The position numbers and the translations under genes are program-made. From DATHGT01 sp035317605 (GTDB lineage: Bacteria; Methylomirabilota; Methylomirabilia; Rokubacteriales; CSP1-6), in NCBI GenBank assembly GCA_035317605.1, contig DATHGT010000250.1, forward strand, positions 1 to 38,739: a stretch of 38,739 bases of DNA. Direction: 5' to 3'. The notes beneath the pieces are model-generated. The model made no database searches. It was not told where the DNA came from and was given only the letters and a program-made list of their open reading frames with translations. Positions 16,848-24,096 of the stretch are shown here, piece by piece. Each line of letters opens with the position of its first letter. The first letter of the stretch is position 1.

Positions 16848-17627
16848 CTAGAGCACCGAGCGGACGAGGCCGCCGTCGACCAGGATCGTGGTGCCGGTGA
16901 TGTAGCTGGATTTGCCGGACGCGAGGAAGGCGACGAGGTAGGCCAGCTCCTTGGGCTCGCCGATGCGTCCCACCGCGGTCTCGGCGGCGCGCTGGGCGAG
17001 GGCTTCGTCGACGGAGATCCCGAGCTCTTTCGCCCGTGACGTCACGTTCGAGAGCATGCGCTCGCTCAGGATCGAGCCGGGGCAGACGTTGTTGACCAGG
17101 ATGCCGTCGCGCCCGACCTCGTCGGCGAGGCTCTTGGCGAACGCGACCACGCCCATGCGGGTGGCGCCGGACAGCGCGAGGTTCGGGATCGGCTGATACA
17201 CGGTGCTGGCCAGGATGTTGATGATCCGCCCGCCGCCCTGCTTCTTGAGGTGCGGAATGGCCTCCCGCGACATCCGCGCGAAGAAGAACAGCGAGCGCTG
17301 CACCGCGGTGGCCCACTGCTCCTCGGTCGCGTTGACGGCACGGGCCAGCGGCGGCCCGCCGGAGTTGTTGACCATCACGTCGATCCGCCCGAATTTCTTC
17401 GCGGTGGCCGCGATCAGATCACGCACGGTCTCGGGCTTGTCGAGGTCACCCGGAAACGCGAACACGTCGCCGCCGATCTCCTTGGCCGCGCGATCCAGAT
17501 CGGATTGCGAGCGGCTGCAGATCGCGACCCGCATCCCCTCCTGCGCCAGCACGTCCGCGCAGGCCCGCCCCAGCCCCTTGCTGCCGCCCCCGACGATCGC
17601 GACTTTGTCCTTCAGCTCGAGATCCAT
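16848..17627 (-). CDS. SDR family oxidoreductase, atypical active site
   Basis: A 259-residue short-chain dehydrogenase/reductase. The Rossmann nucleotide motif is VAIVGGGSKGLGRACA (residues ~9-24), the NNSG motif is MVNNSGGPP, and the C-terminal VNNVCPGSI and ITGTTILVDGG are standard. The catalytic region reads ILASTVYQPIPNLALSGATR: the Ser is kept, but the YxxxK positions are occupied by Leu/Ser and Arg. A subgroup with LxLSNxxR here is known to me, so this may be a real variant and not a defect. A ribosome site (gaggaa) precedes the ATG. It is the last gene of the selenoprotein operon, 18 bases after the UGSC stop. Confidence 0.88.
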   Translation of the reverse strand: MDLELKDKVAIVGGGSKGLGRACADVLAQEGMRVAICSRSQSDLDRAAKEIGGDVFAFPGDLDKPETVRDLIAATAKKFGRIDVMVNNSGGPPLARAVNATEEQWATAVQRSLFFFARMSREAIPHLKKQGGGRIINILASTVYQPIPNLALSGATRMGVVAFAKSLADEVGRDGILVNNVCPGSILSERMLSNVTSRAKELGISVDEALAQRAAETAVGRIGEPKELAYLVAFLASGKSSYITGTTILVDGGLVRSVL

Positions 17628-17645
17628 GAAAGTTCCTCTTTCGTT

Positions 17646-18173
17646 TTATTCGCCCAGCAGGAGCGCTTCGATCCGCGCTAGTGCGGCGTCCGCCCGCTCA
17701 CGCACGGCGGCCGCGTCCAGGCTGCCGATCGGGTGCGGGACCACCACGAATGGATAGCCGGCCATGCCGTTCAGCTCGGCCAGGGCCTTCGCGGTCGGGA
17801 TGAATGGCTCGGTCACCACCGCGACGGCCGGGATGCCCTGCTTCTCGAGGTTGATCGCGTCGAGCACACTGCCCGACGAGCAGCTCCCTCAATCGCCGAT
17901 CGCGGTCACCACGGCCGCGCACCGCTTGGCGAGCATCGCGGCGTCCTCGGCAAGCGCCGGCGCGCTCGCGTTGGCCTTGGTGACGCGGACGATCTCGACG
18001 ATCCCGTGACGCGCGGCGAGCTGCTCGGCCACGCGCTCGAGGAACGCCATCCCGTGGGTCTTGCCGTTGGCCAGCAGGCCGAGGGTCGCGCCGCCGAGAC
18101 GGGCCGGGCGCACCGCGCGCGCGGTCGTTCGTGGCGGCGTCGCTCTGAGAGTTGGATCGAGGATGCGGATCAT
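17646..18173 (-). CDS. UGSC family selenoprotein (in-frame UGA = selenocysteine)
   Basis: One 175-residue protein encoded across an in-frame TGA at 17891-17889. The N-terminal 94 residues run from MIRILDPTLRATPP to VVTAIGD. The TGA is followed at once by Gly-Ser-Cys-Ser-Ser-Gly and VLDAINLEKQGIPAVAVVTEPF. This gives U95-G-S-C98, the diagnostic motif of the UGSC family, in which the first position is Sec or Cys. The frame is open on both sides, the reading continues with family-like sequence to TAA at 17646, and the ATG overlaps the upstream gene by ATGA; a frameshift or pseudogene would not place UGSC exactly at the stop. A UxxC pair suggests thiol/selenol redox chemistry, substrate unknown. 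A hairpin follows the UGA (17862-17886). Standard gene callers would split this gene. Confidence 0.88.
17862..17886 (-). promoter_or_regulatory. Candidate bacterial SECIS hairpin
   Basis: Directly 3' of the UGA the transcript can fold: GAG (17886-17884) with CUC (17864-17862), and CUGC (17883-17880) with GCAG (17872-17869), around a 7-base loop UCGUCGG, with UGUG bulged on the 3' side. A G-containing apical loop soon after the UGA is what bacterial SelB recognises. The structure is short and was folded by eye. Confidence 0.45.
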
Positions 18174-19177
18174 GCGGGAACCTCCTTGGTGACGAATGGC
18201 ACGCTGCGGCCGCGGCTCCACGACGGGAAGAACGCGCTGTGTCCCCCCGCGGCGCCGCCGCCCACGCAGAGCAGGATGTCTTCGGGACCGAGTCCGCGAT
18301 GGACGGAGATCGCGTCGTCGCCGGGCAGCACGCGCGCGTGAGCGTCGGCCGCGTCCGGCGTGGGACCGGCGGCGTTTCCGTAGAGCCAGCGGCGCGTCTC
18401 CGCGTTCACCAGAAACTGCGCCTCGACCTTGCCGGCGCGCTTGAGGTCGGCGAGCGGGCGACACGCGTGTTCGTACAGCCACGTTTGCGTGCGAGCGCGA
18501 GACCACCCGGCCAGCCCGAGGTAGCGCGCATGCTCGGGAGCGAACACGATCACCGATCGGCCCGCGCTCAGGCTCCCCAGCGCGGCCATCGCGTCGGCGA
18601 AGCTCAGCAGCAGCCGCTCGGGCTCGGACGCCGCGTGCACGACCACGTTGTGCCCGGACTCCGCCGCGAAGGCGGTGACGGTGGACTGCTCCGCGCGGAA
18701 CCCGCGCGACACGGACAGCGGCTCCCACGGGCTCGCCGCCTCGTGCTCGGCGAAGCACAGCGAATACTTGCCGGCCCAGCCCTGCGTCGATTGATCGAGC
18801 ACACCGGGATGGCAGTCCAGACAGTTCAGCAGCACCAGGCGCAGCGCGCGTCCGATCGTCGCGTTGGCGCGCGCGCCGGGGCCGAAGAGGTTACCGCCGG
18901 CGTGCAGGCCGATCGCCTCGCGCACGGGACCGTTGACGACGATCATGAGCGCCGCCCCACCCGTGCTGGTGGCCGGACCGTGGAGCTTGAACTCCGGATC
19001 GCCGACGGCGGCCAGCGCCGTTCCGACGACGGGGAAATACTCGGGACGGCACCCGGCCATCACCGCGTTGATGGCGGCGTGCCACGCGGTGACCGAGCGA
19101 TCGCGGACCGGCTCGTGGAGCAGCACCTCGTCGGCGCGCCACGGACCGCCCGCGAGCATGCGCTCGACGAGCGCCAC
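18170..19177 (-). CDS. Conserved WTDGLP-motif protein partnered with UGSC selenoprotein
   Basis: At least 335 residues from GTG 19177. Conserved-looking segments are INAVMAGCRPEYFPVVGTAL, KLHGPATSTGG, MIVVNGPVREAIG, ANATIGRALRLVLLN, and GKYSLCFAEHEAASPWEPL. From memory, proteins with these segments are encoded beside UGSC selenoproteins; the biochemical role is unknown. The same frame stays open upstream and encodes SEGWTDGLPVVPPT just before the GTG, a motif that starts relatives of this protein, so the true start is probably near 19282, where only a CTG is available. The gene begins just after the HD gene and ends with an ATGA overlap on the selenoprotein start. Confidence 0.75.
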   Translation of the reverse strand: MALVERMLAGGPWRADEVLLHEPVRDRSVTAWHAAINAVMAGCRPEYFPVVGTALAAVGDPEFKLHGPATSTGGAALMIVVNGPVREAIGLHAGGNLFGPGARANATIGRALRLVLLNCLDCHPGVLDQSTQGWAGKYSLCFAEHEAASPWEPLSVSRGFRAEQSTVTAFAAESGHNVVVHAASEPERLLLSFADAMAALGSLSAGRSVIVFAPEHARYLGLAGWSRARTQTWLYEHACRPLADLKRAGKVEAQFLVNAETRRWLYGNAAGPTPDAADAHARVLPGDDAISVHRGLGPEDILLCVGGGAAGGHSAFFPSWSRGRSVPFVTKEVPA

Positions 19178-19286
19178 GGTCGGCGGGACGACCGGGAGGC
19201 CGTCCGTCCAGCCCTCCGAAAAACAAACCTCGACGCCCTGCCAGGGGTCGTCGAGGTCGATGCCGGGGTGGTCGGCGGTCAGAAGG

Positions 19287-20027
19287 CTACAGATACCGCG
19301 TCGGCCAGTTGATCGTGCGCCACATGTGGGCCGACGGGCTGTCGTCCCAGCCGAGCCCTTCCTCGGGCTGGCGGAAGTGCTTCTCGACCACGTCGGTGAA
19401 CTCCTCCAGCTCGACCTTCACGCTCGGGTCGAACGCGTAGAGGTCGTTGACCGTGAGCTGGCGCGCGCTCATGTACCACTTGTGCGCGCACGCGGTCTTG
19501 TACGCCCGCTCGATGTAGGGCTCGGGCCGGTAGTCCGGGCCGAAGAGCTTGACGTACGACTCCGGATACTTGTAGCCGACCGACTCGTCCGCGTAGAACC
19601 GGAGGGCCTGGTGATAGCGGATGGCCCACGCGACCTCGGGATCGACGTAGGGCTCCACCAGCTGCGACGCCCAGTAGCCGTGATCGCCGCGGATGAAGCC
19701 GATGTTGCCGATGTCGTGCAGCAGGGCCGCGAGGACGAGCTGCTCGCTCAGCCCGTTCTTGCGGGCGAGCCGGGCGCTCTGCAGCAGATGAGCGGCCGGT
19801 CCGAAGCGCAGCCGGAAGAAGTCGAACAGGGTCGGCTTGTCGGGCATGCGCGGCAGCCGCGGATCGTGGCCCATGTTGAACGTCTTGCCCTCGCTGGGCG
19901 GCCGCGTCATCGCCTCGCGGGGGTCGTGCTCCCCCGAGACGTAGATGACGGATTTCATGATGACCAGGCGATCCAGCTCTTCCATCTGCGCGCGCTCTGC
20001 CGCTTCGGCCCGTTCGAGTGTATTCAT
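19287..20027 (-). CDS. HD-domain protein, possible MIOX/PhnZ-like diiron oxygenase
   Basis: A 246-residue protein with an HD motif, ALLHDIGN at residues 101-108. Further potential metal ligands are His80 (AAHLLQSARLA), His104-Asp105, His116 (GDHGYW), His139 (RYHQALRFY) and Asp195 (TVNDLY). The spacings H80-H104 (24), H116-H139 (23) and H139-D195 (56) closely follow those of the mixed-valent diiron HD oxygenases PhnZ and myo-inositol oxygenase, and YHQALRFY resembles the YHxxAKRY of PhnZ. An ordinary HD phosphohydrolase is the alternative. It is the first gene of the selenoprotein operon, with a promoter at 20035-20064, and its mRNA may be leaderless. Confidence 0.8.
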   Translation of the reverse strand: MNTLERAEAAERAQMEELDRLVIMKSVIYVSGEHDPREAMTRPPSEGKTFNMGHDPRLPRMPDKPTLFDFFRLRFGPAAHLLQSARLARKNGLSEQLVLAALLHDIGNIGFIRGDHGYWASQLVEPYVDPEVAWAIRYHQALRFYADESVGYKYPESYVKLFGPDYRPEPYIERAYKTACAHKWYMSARQLTVNDLYAFDPSVKVELEEFTDVVEKHFRQPEEGLGWDDSPSAHMWRTINWPTRYL

Positions 20028-20034
20028 GGCCCGG

Positions 20035-20064
20035 ATTTTCGGCCCCTGAGTCCGCCGATGTCAA
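20035..20064 (-). promoter_or_regulatory. Promoter of the HD-UGSC-SDR operon
   Basis: On the minus strand ttgaca (20064-20059) and gaaaat (20040-20035) are separated by 18 bases. The -10 ends seven bases before the ATG at 20027, so the transcript would start at or near the start codon. Confidence 0.5.
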
Positions 20065-20069
20065 GCGTC

Positions 20070-20089
20070 CGGGGACGGACCGGTCCCCG
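20070..20089. promoter_or_regulatory. Palindrome between divergent genes, possible operator
   Basis: cggggac (20070-20076) and gtccccg (20083-20089) are perfect inverted repeats around six bases. The site sits just upstream of the minus-strand -35 box and next to a plus-strand ttgaca (20099-20104), so it could bind a regulator of both divergent units. A hairpin with no regulatory role is equally possible. Confidence 0.35.
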
Positions 20090-20221
20090 CGACGTTGCTT
20101 GACAATTCCGCTGCTTTCGGGTCAAGGTTCACCGTCTGCGGACGCCGGAACCCGTGTCCGGCAGCGCGTCTCCTGGCCGACCGAAGCGCCGGTTCACTCG
20201 GCGCTCGAGGCGAACGTTCCC

Positions 20222-23200
20222 ATGACTCACGGCAGGCGGATGACCCGGACCCCTGGCAGGGGTCTGGCGTGCGAGGCGCGGGTCACCGCCATCGTCCTCG
20301 TGAGCCTGATGTTGCTGCTGAGCGCGACGGCGGCCGAGGCACAAAATGCCGACCTCTCGGTGACGATCACCGACGCGCCCGACCCGGCCAACGTCTTCGT
20401 GACCCCCGGCATCACCTACACGGTCACAGTCACGAACAGCGGGCCGGGGGCGGCGTCCAATGTCGTCCTGCTGATGGCGCTCACCCCCAACAACGAAGTC
20501 GGCACGGCGACCCCGCCGGCCGGCTGGACCTGCACGAATCTGAATTTCCCGTTCGTCCTCGTCACGACCCCCGGATTCGAGTGCACGATCGCCAGCCTTC
20601 CGGTCGGCTCCGCGGGCTTCACGTTCACCGAGGACATCAACTTCGGGGTCGCAAACAACGCGGTGCTGACCGCCAACGTCATCGTCTCGAGCACGACGGT
20701 CGACCCGAACCCGGCCAACAACCTGGCGTCGACGACGACGACCGTGAGCAACCCCGAGGGTTCAGAGTCCACTCCCGCCGACGTGACCGTCACCAAGACC
20801 AAGACCAGTCCCGCCGGATCCGTCGAGCCCGGTCAGAACGTGACGTACACGATCACGTTCACCAACAACGGTCCCTTCTTCGATTCGGGGAGCGATACGC
20901 ATCTGGTCGAATTCACCCCGCCCGACACGACGTTCGTGTCGATGGGCCCGCTGCCAACGGGCTGGACTTGTACGACCCCGGCGGTGGGCGCGGTCGGCAC
21001 GATCAACTGCGTCAATGCCCTTGGCGTCGCGTCAGGAGGCTCTTCCGTTTTCACGCTGACGGTACAGGTCCTCCCGGGCACGCCCAGCGTGATCACGACC
21101 AATCTGGCCAAGACGATCACCGACGCCTCGACCGGCTTCGTCGACCCCGTGGCCGGAAACAACCAGGTCACGCTCGACACGCCGATCGTGGTCAACCCGC
21201 CGGCGATCGCCAAGGCGTTCGGCGCGGCCACCGTTCCGCTGAACGGCACGACCACGCTGACCTTCACCCTCACGAATCCCAACGTGTTCGCGCCGCTGAC
21301 CGGGGTCGGCTTCACCGACACCTTGCCGGCTGGGCTGTCCGTGGTCAACGGGTCGAGTGCGGTCTGCGGCGGCACGCTGACCACGAGCGGCGGCAACACG
21401 ATCGCCCTCGCCGGCGCCACCATCGCGGCCGGCGCAAATTGCGTCTTCCCGGTGACCGTGACGGGAACGGCCGCGGGTGCGAAGACCAACACCACCGGGA
21501 ACGTCACGTCCACGAACGGCGGAACCGGCAACACGGCCACCGCGAGCATCACGGTGGTCGCGCCGCCCGCGATCAGCAAGGCGTTCAGCCCGACCACGAT
21601 CCCGCTGAACGGGACCACCACGCTGACGTTCACGCTCACCAACCCGAACGCGGGGACCGGCTTGACGGGCGTCGGCTTCACCGACACCTTGCCGGCCGGA
21701 TTGTCCGTGGCCAACGGGTCGAGCGCGGCCTGCGCCGGCGGGACCCTGACCACGAGCGGCGGCAACACGATCACCCTCAGCGGCGGCACCATCGCCGCCG
21801 GTGGAAGCTGCGTCTTCCCGGTGACCGTGACGGGGACCGCGGCCGGCGCGAAGACCAACACCACCGGCGCGGTCACGTCCGCGAACGGCGGGACGGGCAA
21901 CACCGCCACCGCGAACGTCACGGTGGCCGCGCCCCCCACGATCAGCAAGGCGTTCGGCGCGGGCACGATCTTCGTGGGCGGGACCACCTCCCTGACCTTC
22001 ACGCTCACGAACCCGAACGCCGGCAGCCCGCTGACCGGCGTCGGCTTCACGGACACGCTGCCCGCGGGTCTCGTCGTCGCCACCCCGAACGGCCTCACCG
22101 GCTCATGCGGCGGCGGCACGATCACCGCGACCGCGGGCTCGTCCAACGTGAGCCTGAGCGGCGGGAGCTTGGCCGCCGGTGGCTCGTGCACCTTCGCGGT
22201 GAACGTGACGGGCACCAGCGCGGGGACGAAGAACAACACCACGAGCGCGGTGACGTCCACGGAAAGCGGGACGGGCAACACGGCGTCGGCCTCGATCGTC
22301 GTGTCGGCGGTGACCGCGCCGGCGATTTCCAAGGCGTTCGGCGCCGCCACCGTTCCGCTGAACGGCGCGACCACCCTGACCTTCACGCTCACGAACCCGA
22401 ACGCGGGGACGGCCCTGACCGGCCTCGCCTTCACCGACACGCTGCCGGCCGGACTCATCGTCGCCACCCCGAATGGTCAGACGGGAACGTGCGCGGGCAC
22501 GATCACCGCGACCGCGGGCTCGTCCAGCGTGAGCCTCAGCGGCGGCAGCTTGGCCGCCGGTGGCTCGTGCACCTTCGCGGTGAACGTGACCGCGACCACC
22601 GTGGGGACGAAGAACAACACCACGAGCGCGGTGACGTCGACGGAAGGCGGCACCGGCAACACGGCCTCGGCCTCGATCGTCGGCGTGGCGCCGCCCACGA
22701 TCGCCATGGCCTTTGGCGTCCCCAGCATCCCGCTGAACAGCACGACCACGCTGACCTTCACACTCACCAACCCGAACGTCGGGACCGCCCTGACCGGTGT
22801 CGGGTTCAACGATCCGCTGCCCGCGGGTCTCGTCGTCGGCACCCCGAGCGGCCTCGACGGCGCTCGAGCGGTCGCCCCGAGCGCGACGTGCACGGGCACC
22901 ATCGTCGCGACCGCGGGCTCGTCCAGCGTGAGCCTGAGTGGCGGCACCCTGGCCGCGGGCGCGTCCTGCACCATCGTCGTGAACGTGACCGGGACGACCG
23001 CCGGCACCAAGAGCAACGTCACGAGCCAGGTGACGTCGACCGAGGGCGGTCCGGGCAACAGCACCTCCGCGATCCTCACGGTCGTGGTGCCGGCGACGAT
23101 CACCAAGGCCTTTGGCGCGGCGAGCGTCGAGGTGAACGGCACGACCACGTTGACGTTCACCCTCGTCAACCTGAACCCCACCACCGTGCTGACCGGCGTG

Positions 23201-23584
23201 GGATTCACCGACACGCTGCCCGCCGGCCTGACCGTGGCCAACCCGAACGGCCTGACCGGTACGTGCAGCGGCGGCACCATCACCGCGACGCCGGGCTCGA
23301 CGAGCGTGAGCCTCGCGGGGGCCACGCTCGCTCCCCCTGGCGCCTCCTGCTCCTTCACCGTGAACGTGACGGCCACGAGCCCCGGGCCGAAGAACAACAC
23401 GACGAGCGCGGTGATCTCGAACGAGGCCGGAGCGGGCAACACGGCGTCGGCATCGCTCGCGGTCCCTGCCCCCGCGTCCGGCATCCCGACCTTGAGCTCG
23501 TGGACCTTCGCGCTGCTCGCGATCCTGCTCGCGATCGTGGCGCTCGGCGCGATGCGCGCGCGTGGACTCTCCAGGAGTCGATGA
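20222..23584 (+). CDS. DUF11-type repeat surface protein with IPTL-CTERM sorting signal
   Basis: A 1120-residue exported protein. The signal peptide is residues 1-40 (VTAIVLVSLMLLLSATAAEA). Two divergent DUF11-like domains follow (NADLSVTITDAPDP; DVTVTKTKTSPAGSVEPGQN), then six homologous units of about 120-130 residues, each opening like PAIAKAFGAATVPLNGTTTL and containing LTGVGFTDTLPAGL. The C-terminus, SGIPTLSSWTFALLAILLAI plus a basic tail, is an IPTL-CTERM sorting domain, expected to be cut or anchored at the envelope by an exosortase-type system not seen here. ATG 20222 was chosen because it precedes the signal peptide directly. The stop overlaps the ATG of the DoxX-like gene. Confidence 0.9.
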   Translation: MTHGRRMTRTPGRGLACEARVTAIVLVSLMLLLSATAAEAQNADLSVTITDAPDPANVFVTPGITYTVTVTNSGPGAASNVVLLMALTPNNEVGTATPPAGWTCTNLNFPFVLVTTPGFECTIASLPVGSAGFTFTEDINFGVANNAVLTANVIVSSTTVDPNPANNLASTTTTVSNPEGSESTPADVTVTKTKTSPAGSVEPGQNVTYTITFTNNGPFFDSGSDTHLVEFTPPDTTFVSMGPLPTGWTCTTPAVGAVGTINCVNALGVASGGSSVFTLTVQVLPGTPSVITTNLAKTITDASTGFVDPVAGNNQVTLDTPIVVNPPAIAKAFGAATVPLNGTTTLTFTLTNPNVFAPLTGVGFTDTLPAGLSVVNGSSAVCGGTLTTSGGNTIALAGATIAAGANCVFPVTVTGTAAGAKTNTTGNVTSTNGGTGNTATASITVVAPPAISKAFSPTTIPLNGTTTLTFTLTNPNAGTGLTGVGFTDTLPAGLSVANGSSAACAGGTLTTSGGNTITLSGGTIAAGGSCVFPVTVTGTAAGAKTNTTGAVTSANGGTGNTATANVTVAAPPTISKAFGAGTIFVGGTTSLTFTLTNPNAGSPLTGVGFTDTLPAGLVVATPNGLTGSCGGGTITATAGSSNVSLSGGSLAAGGSCTFAVNVTGTSAGTKNNTTSAVTSTESGTGNTASASIVVSAVTAPAISKAFGAATVPLNGATTLTFTLTNPNAGTALTGLAFTDTLPAGLIVATPNGQTGTCAGTITATAGSSSVSLSGGSLAAGGSCTFAVNVTATTVGTKNNTTSAVTSTEGGTGNTASASIVGVAPPTIAMAFGVPSIPLNSTTTLTFTLTNPNVGTALTGVGFNDPLPAGLVVGTPSGLDGARAVAPSATCTGTIVATAGSSSVSLSGGTLAAGASCTIVVNVTGTTAGTKSNVTSQVTSTEGGPGNSTSAILTVVVPATITKAFGAASVEVNGTTTLTFTLVNLNPTTVLTGVGFTDTLPAGLTVANPNGLTGTCSGGTITATPGSTSVSLAGATLAPPGASCSFTVNVTATSPGPKNNTTSAVISNEAGAGNTASASLAVPAPASGIPTLSSWTFALLAILLAIVALGAMRARGLSRSR
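21197..23470 (+). repeat. Six tandem ~370-bp repeats within the DUF11-type gene
   Basis: Units begin near 21197, 21563, 21930, 22317, 22690 and 23089. Each encodes the block KAF-x7-10-TTLTFTLTNPN and a following LPAGL and N-T-S/T-rich stretch. Nucleotide identity is high between some units (for example the stretches around 22130-22290 and 22500-22670), showing duplication within the gene. Confidence 0.85.
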
Positions 23585-24087
23585 TCCACCCGGAGCCGTG
23601 GATCGCCCTGCTGCGGATCGTCGTGGGCGTGTGGTTCGTGAAGGCCGTGTGGACCAAGTTCACCCTCGCCTACCTGTGGGACGCCATCCCCTACCCGGTG
23701 GTGTCGCCGCGCTTCCTCGCGTTCCAGCCCAAGCGCATCGCCGAGTTCGCCGCCGGCAATCCGGTGGGCTGGTACAAGGACTTCCTCGAGGGAACGGTCC
23801 TGCCGAACAGCCGGGTGTTCGCGACGCTTCAGACGTTCGGCGAGGCGGCGGTCGGCTTCGGGCTGATCCTGGGGTTGCTGACCGGGCTCACCGCGCTCGT
23901 CGGACTCTTCTTGAGCGTGAACTACGGTCTGGCCAGCCAGTGGATGACCTTCGGACAGCAGGGCTTCCACGTCCTGCTCGTGACATCGATGCTCGTCTTC
24001 TTGGGCGCGCGGGCCGGACGCCGGTGGGGCATCGACGCCTGGCTCCTCAGGCGGCGCGTTGGACGTCTGCTCCGCCTCGTGATCTGA
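23581..24087 (+). CDS. DoxX-like membrane protein
   Basis: A 168-residue membrane protein with about four helices: WIALLRIVVGVWFVKAVWTK, TFGEAAVGFGLILGLLTGLT, ALVGLFLSVNYGLA and FHVLLVTSMLVFLGA. The ordering and the F-G-E-x4-G motif match the DoxX/DoxD-like family, which includes quinone-linked thiosulfate oxidoreductase subunits, but most members have no known role. ATG 23581 overlaps the stop of the surface-protein gene, so the two are co-translated. It converges on the beta-propeller gene with nine bases between stops. Confidence 0.75.
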   Translation: MIHPEPWIALLRIVVGVWFVKAVWTKFTLAYLWDAIPYPVVSPRFLAFQPKRIAEFAAGNPVGWYKDFLEGTVLPNSRVFATLQTFGEAAVGFGLILGLLTGLTALVGLFLSVNYGLASQWMTFGQQGFHVLLVTSMLVFLGARAGRRWGIDAWLLRRRVGRLLRLVI

Positions 24088-24096
24088 CGCCGTCCG

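Noticed and set aside
17646..18173. Pseudogene or frameshift in the UGSC gene
   Set aside because: The stop is a single in-frame TGA at the exact U of the UGSC motif and the frame does not shift; selenocysteine explains it better.
20099..20104. ttgaca as the -35 of the DUF11 gene promoter
   Set aside because: No acceptable -10 at 16-18 bases, so not listed as a promoter feature.
21197..23470. CRISPR-like array
   Set aside because: Repeat units are ~370 bp and encode homologous protein domains; there are no short repeats with unique spacers.
20095..24087. Open frame of 1330 codons on the plus strand overlapping the DUF11 gene
   Set aside because: It is Arg/His-rich without domains and lies in another frame of a repetitive GC-rich gene; only its last ~168 codons (DoxX-like) are real.
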